Origin: a virus
IMG/VR virus record: IMGVR_UViG_3300043811_000021
Span: 1 to 64,000 of that record
Direction: 5' to 3' (one strand)
DNA length: 64,000 nucleotides
Shown here: piece by piece, positions 41,417 to 48,943 of the stretch
Numbering within the stretch: position 1 is the stretch's first letter
How the letters are laid out: each line of letters starts with the position of its first letter
Made by a program: the position numbers and the translations under genes
Notes under the pieces: generated by a model
Told to the model about the DNA's origin: nothing
What the model saw: only the letters and a program-made list of their open reading frames with translations
The model's database searches: none

Positions 41417-42959
41417 ATGGATTACCTTTCAATATGCTCTGGATTTGGCGGTGCTGAGTTAGCTTTTGAGCCGCTAGGATGGAATTGTGTGGCAGTTAGT
41501 GAGATAGAACCTGCTGCTTGTTCTGTTCTAAAGTCGCGCTGGCCAAATACGCTGAGCATTGGAGACTTTACAAGAATAGGAGCTACAGATGTCGGACCAA
41601 TCGACCTTTTGGTCGGAGGAACACCTTGCCAATCTTTCTCAATCGCAGGTCTCCGAGGAGGATTGGGCGACGACCGTGGCAACTTGGCGCTCGAATTTCT
41701 TAGACTTGCTGATCGCACACGGCCCAGATGGATACTCTGGGAAAACGTGCCCGGCGTATACTCTGCAACTTCCCACGTCGCTCCCGATCCATGTCCACCG
41801 GAAATCGACTTGGACAGTCCAGACGGACCCAAAGACGGGGAAGAAATCGTGGTTGAGGACGAATACGACGCAGACGAAGACCATGCGTTCTCATGCTTCT
41901 TGGCCGGACTTTCAGAACTCGGGTACGGATATGCCTACAGGACTCTTGACGCTAGATACTTTGGAGTCCCCCAAAGACGCCGTAGAGTTTTTGTTGTCGC
42001 ATATCTTGGAAACGGGAATCGTGCCAGAGCAGTATTATTTGAGCGCAACTGCTTGTCTTGGAATTCTCCGAAGAGCAAAGAAAAGGGGCAAAGCGTTGCC
42101 GGATGCCTTAAGGGTGGCTCTGGAAAACGTGGCTATCCAGACCCATCAGACGGAAACGGAGGAGGACTTGTTGATGTTACAGGAACCCTCGCTGGAGGAT
42201 CAGGAGAACGACTAGCTAACACTTTAGGAACTAGAAATAGCGATGGACGTAATGAACGAGGTGATGGAAGTGGCAATCAGATTGCCACTTGGCCAGCAGA
42301 AGTAACTCAAACTCTCGATTCTCACTATGGCGATAAACAAGGCTTAGAAGACCAACATATTCGGGGGGGGGCAACATTATTTGTCCCATGCAGTAACTTG
42401 CCATCAAGCGAAGGGCGGCGACCCAACGACGGACAATTATGTGGTGACAGGGGGTTTCTTTGACAACCTTAAAGGTTTTCATAATACAGGAAAAGGATGG
42501 TGGAACGAAGGAGACATAGCAGGTACAGTAAGAACTCCAAAGGGAACCGATTCTATAAACCATACTGTTATTTCTTTTTCTAATGTCAGTGATGGTTCTA
42601 GCGCACGTAATGCTAGCGATATTTCCAATCCTCTCACTTGCAGACATGGTGATCCTGGGATGATAGCTTTCAGAACCAATCAAACATCTGCTAATGGACC
42701 GATTCACTCCGTGGATGTTACAGATAGTTTAGCGTCAGACCATCCTCCAGCAGCGGTACAAGGTATGCAAGTACGCAGACTAACCCCTGTAGAGTGCTCC
42801 AGATTGCAAGGTGTACCAGATGACCATTTAGACATACTTCACAACGGTAAACCTCTTGCAGATGGGAACAAATATAGGTTGCTAGGGAACGGGTTTGCTG
42901 TACCAGTCGTGGCATGGATTGGAAGGCGCATACAGATGGTGGAGGATATGACAAAGTGA
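41417..42959 (+). pseudogene. C5-cytosine DNA methyltransferase split by a frameshift at a G9 tract
   Basis: Frame one (41417-42463) holds motif I (SGFGGAELAF), motif IV with catalytic Cys (GGTPCQSFS), the ENV motif (WENVPG) and motif VIII (PQRRRRVFVV). Motifs IX (RRLTPVECSRLQG) and X (LGNGFAVPVVAWIG) are in another frame, open to 42959. The switch falls at nine G residues, 42363-42371; eight G would restore one 514-codon enzyme. As given, the target-recognition and closing motifs are lost. It may be phase-variable, a programmed frameshift, or an assembly error. Confidence 0.85.
41589..42215 (+). CDS. Second gene overprinted inside the methyltransferase, 208 aa
   Basis: An ATG-initiated frame fully inside the methyltransferase in another frame. 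It resembles a protein that often follows or overlaps phage C5 methylases: 'HASWPDFQNSGTDMPTGLLTLDTLESPKDAVEFLLSHIL' (pattern from about residue 101) and 'YLSATACLGILRRAKKRGKALPDAL'. Phage relatives suggest real dual coding. Function unknown. Confidence 0.7.
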   Translation: MSDQSTFWSEEHLANLSQSQVSEEDWATTVATWRSNFLDLLIAHGPDGYSGKTCPAYTLQLPTSLPIHVHRKSTWTVQTDPKTGKKSWLRTNTTQTKTMRSHASWPDFQNSGTDMPTGLLTLDTLESPKDAVEFLLSHILETGIVPEQYYLSATACLGILRRAKKRGKALPDALRVALENVAIQTHQTETEEDLLMLQEPSLEDQEND

Positions 42960-43159
42960 CCCCCGATCTATGCCCCACCTGTGGCCGTCCCTACCGTACT
43001 CCATCGCGTCAGGCGGGTAGAAGAATCTGTGCTTTGTGTGGGCATAAAATAGGGCGCTACGATAAGTGGGAATTTGGTCCTGATTCTCGCCCTCAGCACA
43101 AGAACTGCAAGCATCCCCGTGGTACACTAGATAGTAAAGAGGTTAAAGGATTATTTTGA
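42956..43159 (+). CDS. Small zinc-ribbon protein, 67 aa
   Basis: GTG 42956 overlaps the TGA of the methyltransferase frame. 'CPTCGRPY' and 'CALCGHKIG' are typical of a zinc ribbon. Overlaps the next TTG start. Confidence 0.65.
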   Translation: MTPDLCPTCGRPYRTPSRQAGRRICALCGHKIGRYDKWEFGPDSRPQHKNCKHPRGTLDSKEVKGLF

Positions 43160-43530
43160 AGAATACTAACTTTCAGCGATGGTCAGATGCAGAACTAGCT
43201 ACACTCAAAGAGTTGGCAGGTAAATATCCAGCTTCATACATAGGAGCACAGATCGGACGTGGAACCGAAGGCGCAAGGAAGATGATCCGTAAACTCGGTC
43301 TGACTCCGTACAAGGTTCCAATCACCAAACCAGTTTCTCATCTAAGGCCGAATAGGAAATCACCAGTTCAAAATATTACTCCTATCGCGAAACCGGAAAA
43401 GAAGAAGTTTGTAACCAAAGAAGTTTCAATGCTTGAGAAGTGCCCAGTACATCACTGCTGGGTATCAATTACAGACTGGGCAGGGCATGTAGAGAGATTG
43501 GGCGGGACTTGTAAGAGGCCAGCGGCATGA
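43156..43530 (+). CDS. SANT/Myb-like DNA-binding protein, 124 aa
   Basis: TTG start. 'FQRWSDAELATLKELAGKYPASYIGAQIGR' (about 5-34) looks like a SANT/Myb helix-turn-helix, as in many phage DNA-binding proteins. A linker and a C-terminal Cys-containing segment follow. Likely transcription or nuclease-associated protein. Confidence 0.7.
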   Translation: MKNTNFQRWSDAELATLKELAGKYPASYIGAQIGRGTEGARKMIRKLGLTPYKVPITKPVSHLRPNRKSPVQNITPIAKPEKKKFVTKEVSMLEKCPVHHCWVSITDWAGHVERLGGTCKRPAA

Positions 43531-43688
43531 CAATTTGCTTACACTACCATCCCAGTGATCCGCGCTACGAAAATTGCCTACTTTGCGCAAAGAATAAACT
43601 TCGGGAAATTTGGATGCGTCATTGGGATCATAAAAAAAATGGGAATTACATACTTGACTCCCTCGGAGGGGAAAATGAAGTTGTTTGA
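43527..43688 (+). CDS. Small Cys-containing protein, 53 aa
   Basis: Starts MTICLHYHPSDPRYEN, overlapping the SANT-like gene, with CLLC pair near residues 17-20. Not recognised. Its 3' end overlaps the next gene by 14 bases. Confidence 0.55.
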   Translation: MTICLHYHPSDPRYENCLLCAKNKLREIWMRHWDHKKNGNYILDSLGGENEVV

Positions 43689-44112
43689 TCGCATTTTCAA
43701 AATCGAAGAAATCAACGGTGCCAATCGTTGCCCCACGTACCTCTATCGTTGGACACTGCTGAAGCTGTGGGCCGGGCGCGGCGTCTACCTCCATCATTTC
43801 ATCGGTGATGACTGGTCGCTCGACCTGCACGACCACCCAAAGCGATTCATCTCCATCGGGCTGTGGGGGAAATATCTGGAGACAACGCCAAGCGGCGCAA
43901 AGGTCTATCGTGCGCCGTGGATACGGACGTTCCCTGCCGATCACATCCACCGGCTGAGCATGATCGACGGCGGACACTGCTGGACGCTGGTGATCGTCCT
44001 GAAGGCCGTGCGCGATTGGGGATTCTGGCATGATGGGCTATTTATCCAATGGCGTAGGTACGTCAAGGGTGACAAGAAAGAACTCGCCGACAAGATGAAG
44101 GCGTGCCCATGA
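43675..44112 (+). CDS. Cupin-like phage protein, 145 aa
   Basis: ATG 43675 follows CGGAGGGGAAA. 'LHHFIGDDWSLDLHDHPKRFISIGLWGKYLE' (about 39-69) and 'TFPADHIHRLSM' look like a cupin metal-site pattern (HDH…H). Related proteins occur in phages without assigned function. An enzymatic role is possible. Confidence 0.65.
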   Translation: MKLFDRIFKIEEINGANRCPTYLYRWTLLKLWAGRGVYLHHFIGDDWSLDLHDHPKRFISIGLWGKYLETTPSGAKVYRAPWIRTFPADHIHRLSMIDGGHCWTLVIVLKAVRDWGFWHDGLFIQWRRYVKGDKKELADKMKACP

Positions 44113-44121
44113 AAGGGAATC

Positions 44122-44349
44122 ATGTATATAAGTCCCAAAAAAATAGGCTTACGCCTCTCCCGGAGCCTCCAGATGGCTTGTAACCTAGAGAAGTACCTAG
44201 AAGGTGAAGAACTCTCCTGCCGCCGTATAGCCCGCAGCGCCAACGATGGTACTCAGGCTCAAAAGGAATGGCTTAAGACGGCTGAGGTTCTTCTAGAGCG
44301 CCGTAGGGAGCATGTTCAGGTGTGTAAGAAGTGTGGAGGAGAAAAGTGA
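44122..44349 (+). CDS. Hypothetical protein, 75 aa
   Basis: Starts MYISPKKIGLRLSRSLQ after AAAGGGAATC. Basic and helical, ending CKKCGGEK, a possible half zinc site. Not recognised. Confidence 0.6.
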   Translation: MYISPKKIGLRLSRSLQMACNLEKYLEGEELSCRRIARSANDGTQAQKEWLKTAEVLLERRREHVQVCKKCGGEK

Positions 44350-44516
44350 AAGCAGAATCCGAAGTAAAGATGGTCCATCCCGATGCTTACGTCTGCCGTG
44401 ATACCTTTGGAATGGTCGTAATGGCCGGTCCAGATGGCCCTAAACTAGGCGAAGGGAGATGCTATTACGAGGAAGAAGCATGGCTTGAGGCCGCTCAAAA
44501 TCTCCCTGATGAATAA
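44346..44516 (+). CDS. Hypothetical protein, 56 aa
   Basis: GTG 44346 overlaps the previous gene's stop. Small alpha/beta protein ('PDAYVCRDTFGMVVMAGPDGPKLG'). Not recognised. Last gene before a strong leaderless promoter. Confidence 0.55.
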   Translation: MKAESEVKMVHPDAYVCRDTFGMVVMAGPDGPKLGEGRCYYEEEAWLEAAQNLPDE

Positions 44517-44522
44517 ATTAAC

Positions 44523-44551
44523 TTGACTTTTACGCATCATCCTTACATACT
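44523..44551 (+). promoter_or_regulatory. Leaderless promoter for gene 44558
   Basis: TTGACT 44523-44528, 17 bases, CATACT 44546-44551, then six bases to ATG 44558. The expected transcript start coincides with the start codon. There is no Shine-Dalgarno site. Confidence 0.7.
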
Positions 44552-44557
44552 GCTTGC

Positions 44558-44776
44558 ATGGCGGCAAGCATACAACTCGGTTCTCGCGTGTATCTAAGGC
44601 TATGCATAGCCGGTGATCCTGGTTGCGTGATCGGCTTTGACCGCAAAGGAAAGGCAGTTGTGGAGTGGTACGACCTTGATCTTGGTCACACTACAAGTCA
44701 TGATGTTGACAATCTAGTGGTCGATGAGGCGTTCTCAGTCCGTCAGCTAGACCTGTTTGAAGAACTAGCGGCCTAG
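44558..44776 (+). CDS. Small protein with leaderless promoter, 72 aa
   Basis: Starts MAASIQLGSRVYLRLC with no Shine-Dalgarno site. Beta-rich, SH3-like composition ('GCVIGFDRKGKAVVEWYD') as in small modifying or RNA-binding proteins. Its stop converges with the - strand gene at 44765. Confidence 0.65.
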   Translation: MAASIQLGSRVYLRLCIAGDPGCVIGFDRKGKAVVEWYDLDLGHTTSHDVDNLVVDEAFSVRQLDLFEELAA

Positions 44777-44932
44777 TTCGATCCTTTTGCACCCTTTGCC
44801 CACAAAAGCCACTTCATCAACGAAATAGATTGGCTTATACTCCTCTGCGGCCTTCCCGTCTGCGGTCATATAGCCGTTGTCTATGAGGTGCTGGTAGTTC
44901 TTGCGGTATGTCTCTAGTCTTTCTTTTGTCAT
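44765..44932 (-). CDS. Small leaderless protein, 55 aa
   Basis: Starts MTKERLETYRKNYQHL, with -10 box TATTCT six bases upstream of the ATG. Helical first half, beta end. It converges with the + strand gene, overlapping its last codons. Confidence 0.55.
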   Translation of the reverse strand: MTKERLETYRKNYQHLIDNGYMTADGKAAEEYKPIYFVDEVAFVGKGCKRIELGR

Positions 44933-44938
44933 GCTTGC

Positions 44939-44944
44939 AGAATA
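44939..44944 (-). promoter_or_regulatory. -10 box of the leaderless gene at 44932
   Basis: TATTCT on the - strand, six bases before ATG 44932. The -35 is not clear. It faces the + strand promoter at 44969. Confidence 0.45.
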
Positions 44945-44968
44945 CCACAAATACTTGCGTTTTTCTAG

Positions 44969-44997
44969 TTGACTTTTCTGTACGGAAGGCGCAGAAT
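44969..44997 (+). promoter_or_regulatory. Leaderless promoter for gene 45005
   Basis: TTGACT 44969-44974, 17 bases, CAGAAT 44992-44997, seven bases, ATG 45005. The -10 overlaps the GCGCAGAATAAT motif. Confidence 0.65.
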
Positions 44998-45000
44998 AAT
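44989..45000 (+). repeat. GCGCAGAATAAT motif, copy 3
   Basis: Copy of the six-times repeated motif with A instead of G at position 7. It overlaps the -10 of the 45005 promoter. Confidence 0.6.
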
Positions 45001-45004
45001 AGAC

Positions 45005-45271
45005 ATGGAGAAAACAAATATGACGATCAAAGAATTTATTTTCAGTCCGTTTTACTATATACATGCCTGTGTAGAATATCTAAAGGCATCGAATCGCCTA
45101 TCTGCTGTAGAAAAACTGAGCGCAGAAGGAAAGATACCTTTCAGTAAACATAAGAAGGCATTTGATGAATACATGCCATACTACGAGGCAACGTGGAAAT
45201 ATTTTACGCCCACATTCTATCTCCTGTTTACGGTAATGGCAGGCGTGTTCATCGCAATAGCTATAAGGTAG
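45005..45271 (+). CDS. Membrane-anchored small protein, 88 aa
   Basis: ATG 45005 is leaderless. A helical N-terminal region is followed by a C-terminal hydrophobic segment (about 68-87, 'FYLLFTVMAGVFIAIAIR'), a tail-anchored topology. Not recognised. Confidence 0.65.
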   Translation: MEKTNMTIKEFIFSPFYYIHACVEYLKASNRLSAVEKLSAEGKIPFSKHKKAFDEYMPYYEATWKYFTPTFYLLFTVMAGVFIAIAIR

Positions 45272-45276
45272 ATGAC

Positions 45277-45627
45277 ATGGATACCCTCTACGACATCCTC
45301 GGAATCGTACCTGCCTCCAGTCATAATGAAGTGGTGGAGGCGTACCAATCTGGAGTTCGAGCATTATTGGACGGCGGGGATTTCAAGTCTTCGATGTGGT
45401 GGTGGCCGAACCTCGAAAAGATTGATGAGATGACGCAAGCTATGAAGACTCTAGTTCACGGTGATCGCAGGCACGACTACAACCGCAAGCTAATGGCCCA
45501 AGGAATCATCTGCTCTCTCTGTGAAGGAAGAGGATGGAATCGAATGGACGGTTGTCTTACAGAGCGTACATGTATAGCCTGTGATGGGTCTGGTAAATCT
45601 CTATTGAGATATGCAGAGAAGGGATAA
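45277..45627 (+). CDS. J-domain-like protein with DnaJ zinc finger, 116 aa
   Basis: 'MDTLYDILGIVPASSHNEVVEAYQSGVRALL' (residues 1-31) fits the start of a J domain, but the HPD motif needed to stimulate Hsp70 is absent. C-terminal 'CSLCEGRGWNRM…CIACDGSGK' (about 80-107) resembles a DnaJ zinc finger. It could act as a decoy or adaptor of host DnaK. This is inferred from fold only. Confidence 0.65.
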   Translation: MDTLYDILGIVPASSHNEVVEAYQSGVRALLDGGDFKSSMWWWPNLEKIDEMTQAMKTLVHGDRRHDYNRKLMAQGIICSLCEGRGWNRMDGCLTERTCIACDGSGKSLLRYAEKG

Positions 45628-45628
45628 A

Positions 45629-47086
45629 ATGGGAAAGATTGAAAAACTCACGCTTGAGCAACAAATAGCGCATGATCAATGGTTTGAAGAATGTATGCGC
45701 ATCGGTACATGTACTGATCCTGCTGATCGAATAAAAGCGGAATCAGCTATCACGAAGATGTACCAGTTTATCGGCAAACCTCAACCTATATTTGTATGGT
45801 GCGATTCTCCTGCGACATGCATATTAGCGCGGTTCGTATTGCAGGAATGGTTGAAGACTAATAAAGACAATTCTTCCTTGGAGAGTTCCTTGAGGAGTTC
45901 CTTGAGGGGTTCCTTGGGGAATTCCTTGAGGAGTTCCTTGTGGAGTTCCTTGGAGAGTTCCTTGAGGAGTTCCTTGGAGAATTCCTTGGGGAGTTCCTTG
46001 AGGAGTTCCTTGTGGAGTTCCTTGGAGAGTTCCTTGGGGAGTTCCTTGGAGAGTTCCTTGGGGAGTTCCTTGTGGAGTTCCTTGAGGAGTTCCTTGGGGA
46101 GTTCCTTGGAGAGTTCCTTGGGGAGTTCCTTGTGGAGTTCCTTGGGGAGTTCCTTGGGGAGTTCCTTGAGGAGTTCCTTGGGGAATTCCTTGTGGAGTTC
46201 CTTGAGGAGTTCCTTGTGGAGTTCCTTGGGGAGTTCCTTGGGGAGTTCCTTGGGGAGTTCCTTGAGGAGTTCCTTGGGGAGTTCCTTGGAGAGTTCCTTG
46301 AGGAGTTCCTTGTGGGGTCAGCAAGAACAGTATTGGATTGGGTTTTATCGATTTATGGAACTCCACCTAAAGATCGCATACGATCCAGAAAAATCGGCTC
46401 ACCTTGGATGGTGGCAGGATATTGCAGAATCGGCTAATTGGTGGTTTCCGTATGAGGGATTCTGTTTTGTCAGTGAACGACCAATCAGATGCGCAATTGA
46501 CGAACAAAGGAGATTACATCACGATTCATTAGCTGCAATGGAATTCAAAGACGGATGGAAGATTTACTCTTATCATGGAACTACTGTTTCTGCACAACTG
46601 ATTGAGTATCCAGAAACTATCACTATCGACCAGATAAAGAACGAGGGCAATGCCGAAGTGCGGCGCTGTATGATTGAGAGGATGGGGTGGCAGAAATTTG
46701 TAGATTTGTCAGAACTGAAGGTCATCCACTCAGATACTCTTAAATCAAATTTCCCGTCACTATCTCCGTCTGCACTGGTTGACAATTCAGACCCAGCGGC
46801 GTTTCATTACGAAAGTGGAGAAGAGAAGGCAGAATTGCTTGAATCTTCTTTTCTGAAAGACTTCGAGGATCGTCCAATCCGCTTTGTTCGACTCACTTGC
46901 CCTAGTACGGGAAAGATTTATATTCAGCGTGTTGCGCACGATGAGACTAGGGCATATGAGGCTGTTGGAAGGGCGTTCGGAATGTCTGAGAAGGAGTATA
47001 AAAGCGGACGCTATTACCGGCAAGGAGATGTTTTGCTATGGGCGCTCGATCAGAATGATGAGAGAATCGTCCAGCAGCACAGCTAA
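45629..47086 (+). CDS. DUF6745 protein with a 4-residue repeat insert
   Basis: 485 aa. Residues 1-82 and 229-485 are the DUF6745 body: 'YWIGFYRFMELHLKIAYD…WWQDIAESANWWFPYEGFCFVSERP' (from about 233), then 'EYPETITIDQIKNEGNAEVRRCMIERMGWQKF'. Between them about 36 copies of a 12-bp unit encode SSLx (x = R, G, E, W). The role is unknown. The repeat probably forms an amphipathic or beta-solenoid-like stalk and could vary in length by slippage. Confidence 0.8.
   Translation: MGKIEKLTLEQQIAHDQWFEECMRIGTCTDPADRIKAESAITKMYQFIGKPQPIFVWCDSPATCILARFVLQEWLKTNKDNSSLESSLRSSLRGSLGNSLRSSLWSSLESSLRSSLENSLGSSLRSSLWSSLESSLGSSLESSLGSSLWSSLRSSLGSSLESSLGSSLWSSLGSSLGSSLRSSLGNSLWSSLRSSLWSSLGSSLGSSLGSSLRSSLGSSLESSLRSSLWGQQEQYWIGFYRFMELHLKIAYDPEKSAHLGWWQDIAESANWWFPYEGFCFVSERPIRCAIDEQRRLHHDSLAAMEFKDGWKIYSYHGTTVSAQLIEYPETITIDQIKNEGNAEVRRCMIERMGWQKFVDLSELKVIHSDTLKSNFPSLSPSALVDNSDPAAFHYESGEEKAELLESSFLKDFEDRPIRFVRLTCPSTGKIYIQRVAHDETRAYEAVGRAFGMSEKEYKSGRYYRQGDVLLWALDQNDERIVQQHS
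45874..46314 (+). repeat. 12-bp tandem repeat, about 36 copies
   Basis: Unit close to AGTTCCTTGRGG (R and nearby positions vary), in frame in the DUF6745 gene. The repeat keeps three other frames open by chance, which accounts for the shadow ORFs on both strands. Confidence 0.9.
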
Positions 47087-47087
47087 T

Positions 47088-47099
47088 TTTATCCTGCGC
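47088..47099 (-). repeat. GCGCAGGATAAA motif, copy 4
   Basis: Motif on the - strand in the gap after the DUF6745 gene. No - strand promoter or gene follows it directly. Confidence 0.5.
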
Positions 47100-47148
47100 T
47101 GTCGCGACGGCGTATAACGTAAACCAGTAACCCAAAAAAGGAGTACAT

Positions 47149-47421
47149 ATGAACGTCGGAATTCCGAAGGATGCGGTAAGAATCAAGAATCGACCACTCG
47201 CTCTAGGAGAAGCAACAGGCCATCACCATTCACTTGTAGCTGAAGAAGAGGAGTGGATCGAAATGTACGAACTCAACGGAGAAACATTTGTGAAAGCCAA
47301 AAATACCGTTCCAGTACAACATCAGGAGCATAAACCCCACACCTGCCCTGCTGGTGTTGAGTTTGGCATCCGTATTGCAACTGAAGTTAATGACTGGGGA
47401 CGCGCTCCTGTGCGTGACTGA
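47149..47421 (+). CDS. DUF6745-linked protein, 90 aa
   Basis: 'LALGEATGHHHSLV' (about 18-31) is a recurring motif next to DUF6745 genes. Beta-rich, with His residues suggesting metal binding. AAAAAAGGAG precedes the start. It lies downstream of the DUF6745 gene and is probably co-transcribed. Confidence 0.7.
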   Translation: MNVGIPKDAVRIKNRPLALGEATGHHHSLVAEEEEWIEMYELNGETFVKAKNTVPVQHQEHKPHTCPAGVEFGIRIATEVNDWGRAPVRD

Positions 47422-47434
47422 TTCACTTTTATTG

Positions 47435-47468
47435 GGTCCGTGACCTATTGGTTGCGGACCTAGTTTTT
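47435..47468 (+). terminator. Intrinsic terminator
   Basis: GGTCCG (47435-47440) pairs with CGGACC (47455-47460), then TAGTTTTT. It may cause partial termination before gene 47480. Confidence 0.7.
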
Positions 47469-47479
47469 CTGGAGGAGAT

Positions 47480-47791
47480 ATGACAATCGAACAAGGGCTA
47501 AAGGAGTTCTTTGATAGCCTTCATATACGAGTTCCTGTTTCGCGAGAAGATCGCTTAGGAGTAGCTCTTATGTTCGGGTATGTAGACGTAAAGAATATGG
47601 TTTTCTTTAAGGAAACCTACGGTCTTCCTCTGGATATGATGCTCATGCAGATGCGCAAGAAATTCCCTAAAGTTAAGGTGGATTATAGTGGACTTGAGCA
47701 TGAACTGTTAATGATCGGAACTAATGAGGGTTCCGTCAAGTCACAACTAGAAGAGTTGCGCATCGCTGATCGGGAAATGGAAGACGCATGA
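47480..47791 (+). CDS. Hypothetical protein, 103 aa
   Basis: Start after CTGGAGGAGAT. Helical, soluble. Not recognised. Coupled to the next gene by ATGA. Confidence 0.6.
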   Translation: MTIEQGLKEFFDSLHIRVPVSREDRLGVALMFGYVDVKNMVFFKETYGLPLDMMLMQMRKKFPKVKVDYSGLEHELLMIGTNEGSVKSQLEELRIADREMEDA

Positions 47792-47988
47792 ATTCAAAGA
47801 AGGCATCTCTCTACTGCCGTCGCGGCCACAAGAAAGTAGGAAAGAACGTCATCTGGCGTAGGCGTATGAACCAGAAGACTAAGATAGTTCACGAAGTAAA
47901 AGAGTGCCGTAAGTGCAGGAACTTAGCTAATGCGGCTAGGAAAGAGGCTAGGAAAAGGAATGAAGAGATTATGAGAGGAACTAAGTAA
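47788..47988 (+). CDS. Small basic zinc protein, 66 aa
   Basis: Starts MNSKKASLYCRRGHK, with Cys/His and a later CRKC pair, and a very basic tail (NAARKEARKRNEEIMR). Probably binds nucleic acid. Stop adjoins the next ATG. Confidence 0.6.
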   Translation: MNSKKASLYCRRGHKKVGKNVIWRRRMNQKTKIVHEVKECRKCRNLANAARKEARKRNEEIMRGTK

Positions 47989-48174
47989 ATGCATGGTTGG
48001 GAAGAACTAGCAACTCCAGAGGAAAAAGTAATTCTTGATGGTCCGTGCAGCGGACCTGATGCGTCAGATTGGAGATGTTGGTACAACCCAGACACTGGGT
48101 ATATGGAATACTGTCCTGTCCATGAATCCGTGATAGCTGACATTTGTTTTCGTAAGAAGAATGGAGATATATAA
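47989..48174 (+). CDS. Small Cys-containing protein, 61 aa
   Basis: Starts MHGWEELATPEEKV. Cys residues (CSG, CWY, CPVH, CFR) suggest a zinc site. Immediately follows the previous gene. Not recognised. Confidence 0.55.
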   Translation: MHGWEELATPEEKVILDGPCSGPDASDWRCWYNPDTGYMEYCPVHESVIADICFRKKNGDI

Positions 48175-48176
48175 AT

Positions 48177-48608
48177 ATGGCCGATCTTGGATATATAGAA
48201 GGGGAGATATGCAATCGCCACGGTTGCAATGGAATAATGGCGGAGCGCCCTATAGAAAACTGCTCTTGCCACATTTCTCCTCCATGTGGTTCATGCACAG
48301 AAGAGCGCGGGTACTGCACTAAATGCGGAGCCGATGTCCGAGACGAGCGAGAGCAATCAATCAATGATTACGTCTGCAATGTGGATTCAAGGTCGGGTAA
48401 GATATGGGAATATAAGCTTCGCGTTCTGGACAAGACAAAGATCGACTGGTATACGAAATCTCACACTCACTTTACTCAGATATGTGAAGGAGTTTACCCA
48501 GAAGGGACATCCTCCGAAGAAGTAAGAAAGTTGGTAGATGGTACATTTGGAGGAAGATTTGAATCTTTTGGAGGGGGAAAGTTCAAGTTTATAGCTTATA
48601 CCGACTAG
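48177..48608 (+). CDS. Hypothetical protein with Cys-rich first half, 143 aa
   Basis: Residues 10-50 carry about ten Cys/His (CNRHGCNG, CSCH, CGSC, CTKCG), like two zinc fingers. The second half is beta-rich. Last + strand gene before the convergent hairpins. Confidence 0.65.
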   Translation: MADLGYIEGEICNRHGCNGIMAERPIENCSCHISPPCGSCTEERGYCTKCGADVRDEREQSINDYVCNVDSRSGKIWEYKLRVLDKTKIDWYTKSHTHFTQICEGVYPEGTSSEEVRKLVDGTFGGRFESFGGGKFKFIAYTD

Positions 48609-48623
48609 ATAAATTAGAAATCC

Positions 48624-48721
48624 AGCGGCGCGTTTACCGGGAAGGTTAGGACGCGCCGCTTTAGGAGAGAGGGCCGCTGGGAGACGGCCACTATAGGCGC
48701 ATAGGAAAGGGGTCTATGCGC
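48624..48721. other. Three tandem hairpins between convergent genes
   Basis: AGCGGCGCGT pairs with ACGCGCCGCT (48624-48660). GGCCG pairs with CGGCC (48672-48689). GCGCATAG pairs with CTATGCGC (48697-48721). No long T run follows. They may act as a bidirectional terminator or RNA-stability element. Confidence 0.6.
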
Positions 48722-48736
48722 TAGGAGTATTAAATC

Positions 48737-48943
48737 CTATCTCCTGTATCCTGTCAAGGTCTTCTGTTTACTTTCATATTCTTCCACTGGCATTACATCT
48801 TCCGGTCTAAACCACCCCCGATATTCCCTGTCTTTATACCACCATGTACACAAAAGATCATAGTCTTCGTCTGGGAATTCCTTGTATTTTGATGGGTCTA
48901 CATTTTTGTCTTCCATATCTTCTCCGCAATTGCATTGTACCAT
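48737..48943 (-). CDS. Hypothetical protein, 68 aa
   Basis: GTG 48946 and ATG 48943 are both possible starts; ATG chosen. 'MVQCNCGEDMEDKNV' has two Cys. Trp-rich centre (CTWWYKDREYRGWFR). Overlaps the HNH gene's stop. Confidence 0.55.
   Translation of the reverse strand: MVQCNCGEDMEDKNVDPSKYKEFPDEDYDLLCTWWYKDREYRGWFRPEDVMPVEEYESKQKTLTGYRR

Noticed and set aside
41422-41832. 136-codon - strand ORF inside the methyltransferase
   Set aside because: No ribosome site; it mirrors the codon pattern of the two + strand genes.
45824-46366. Long GTPQ-repeat ORF on the - strand and an EFLGEFLE-type ORF in another + frame
   Set aside because: They arise from the 12-bp repeat of the DUF6745 gene, which keeps extra frames open.
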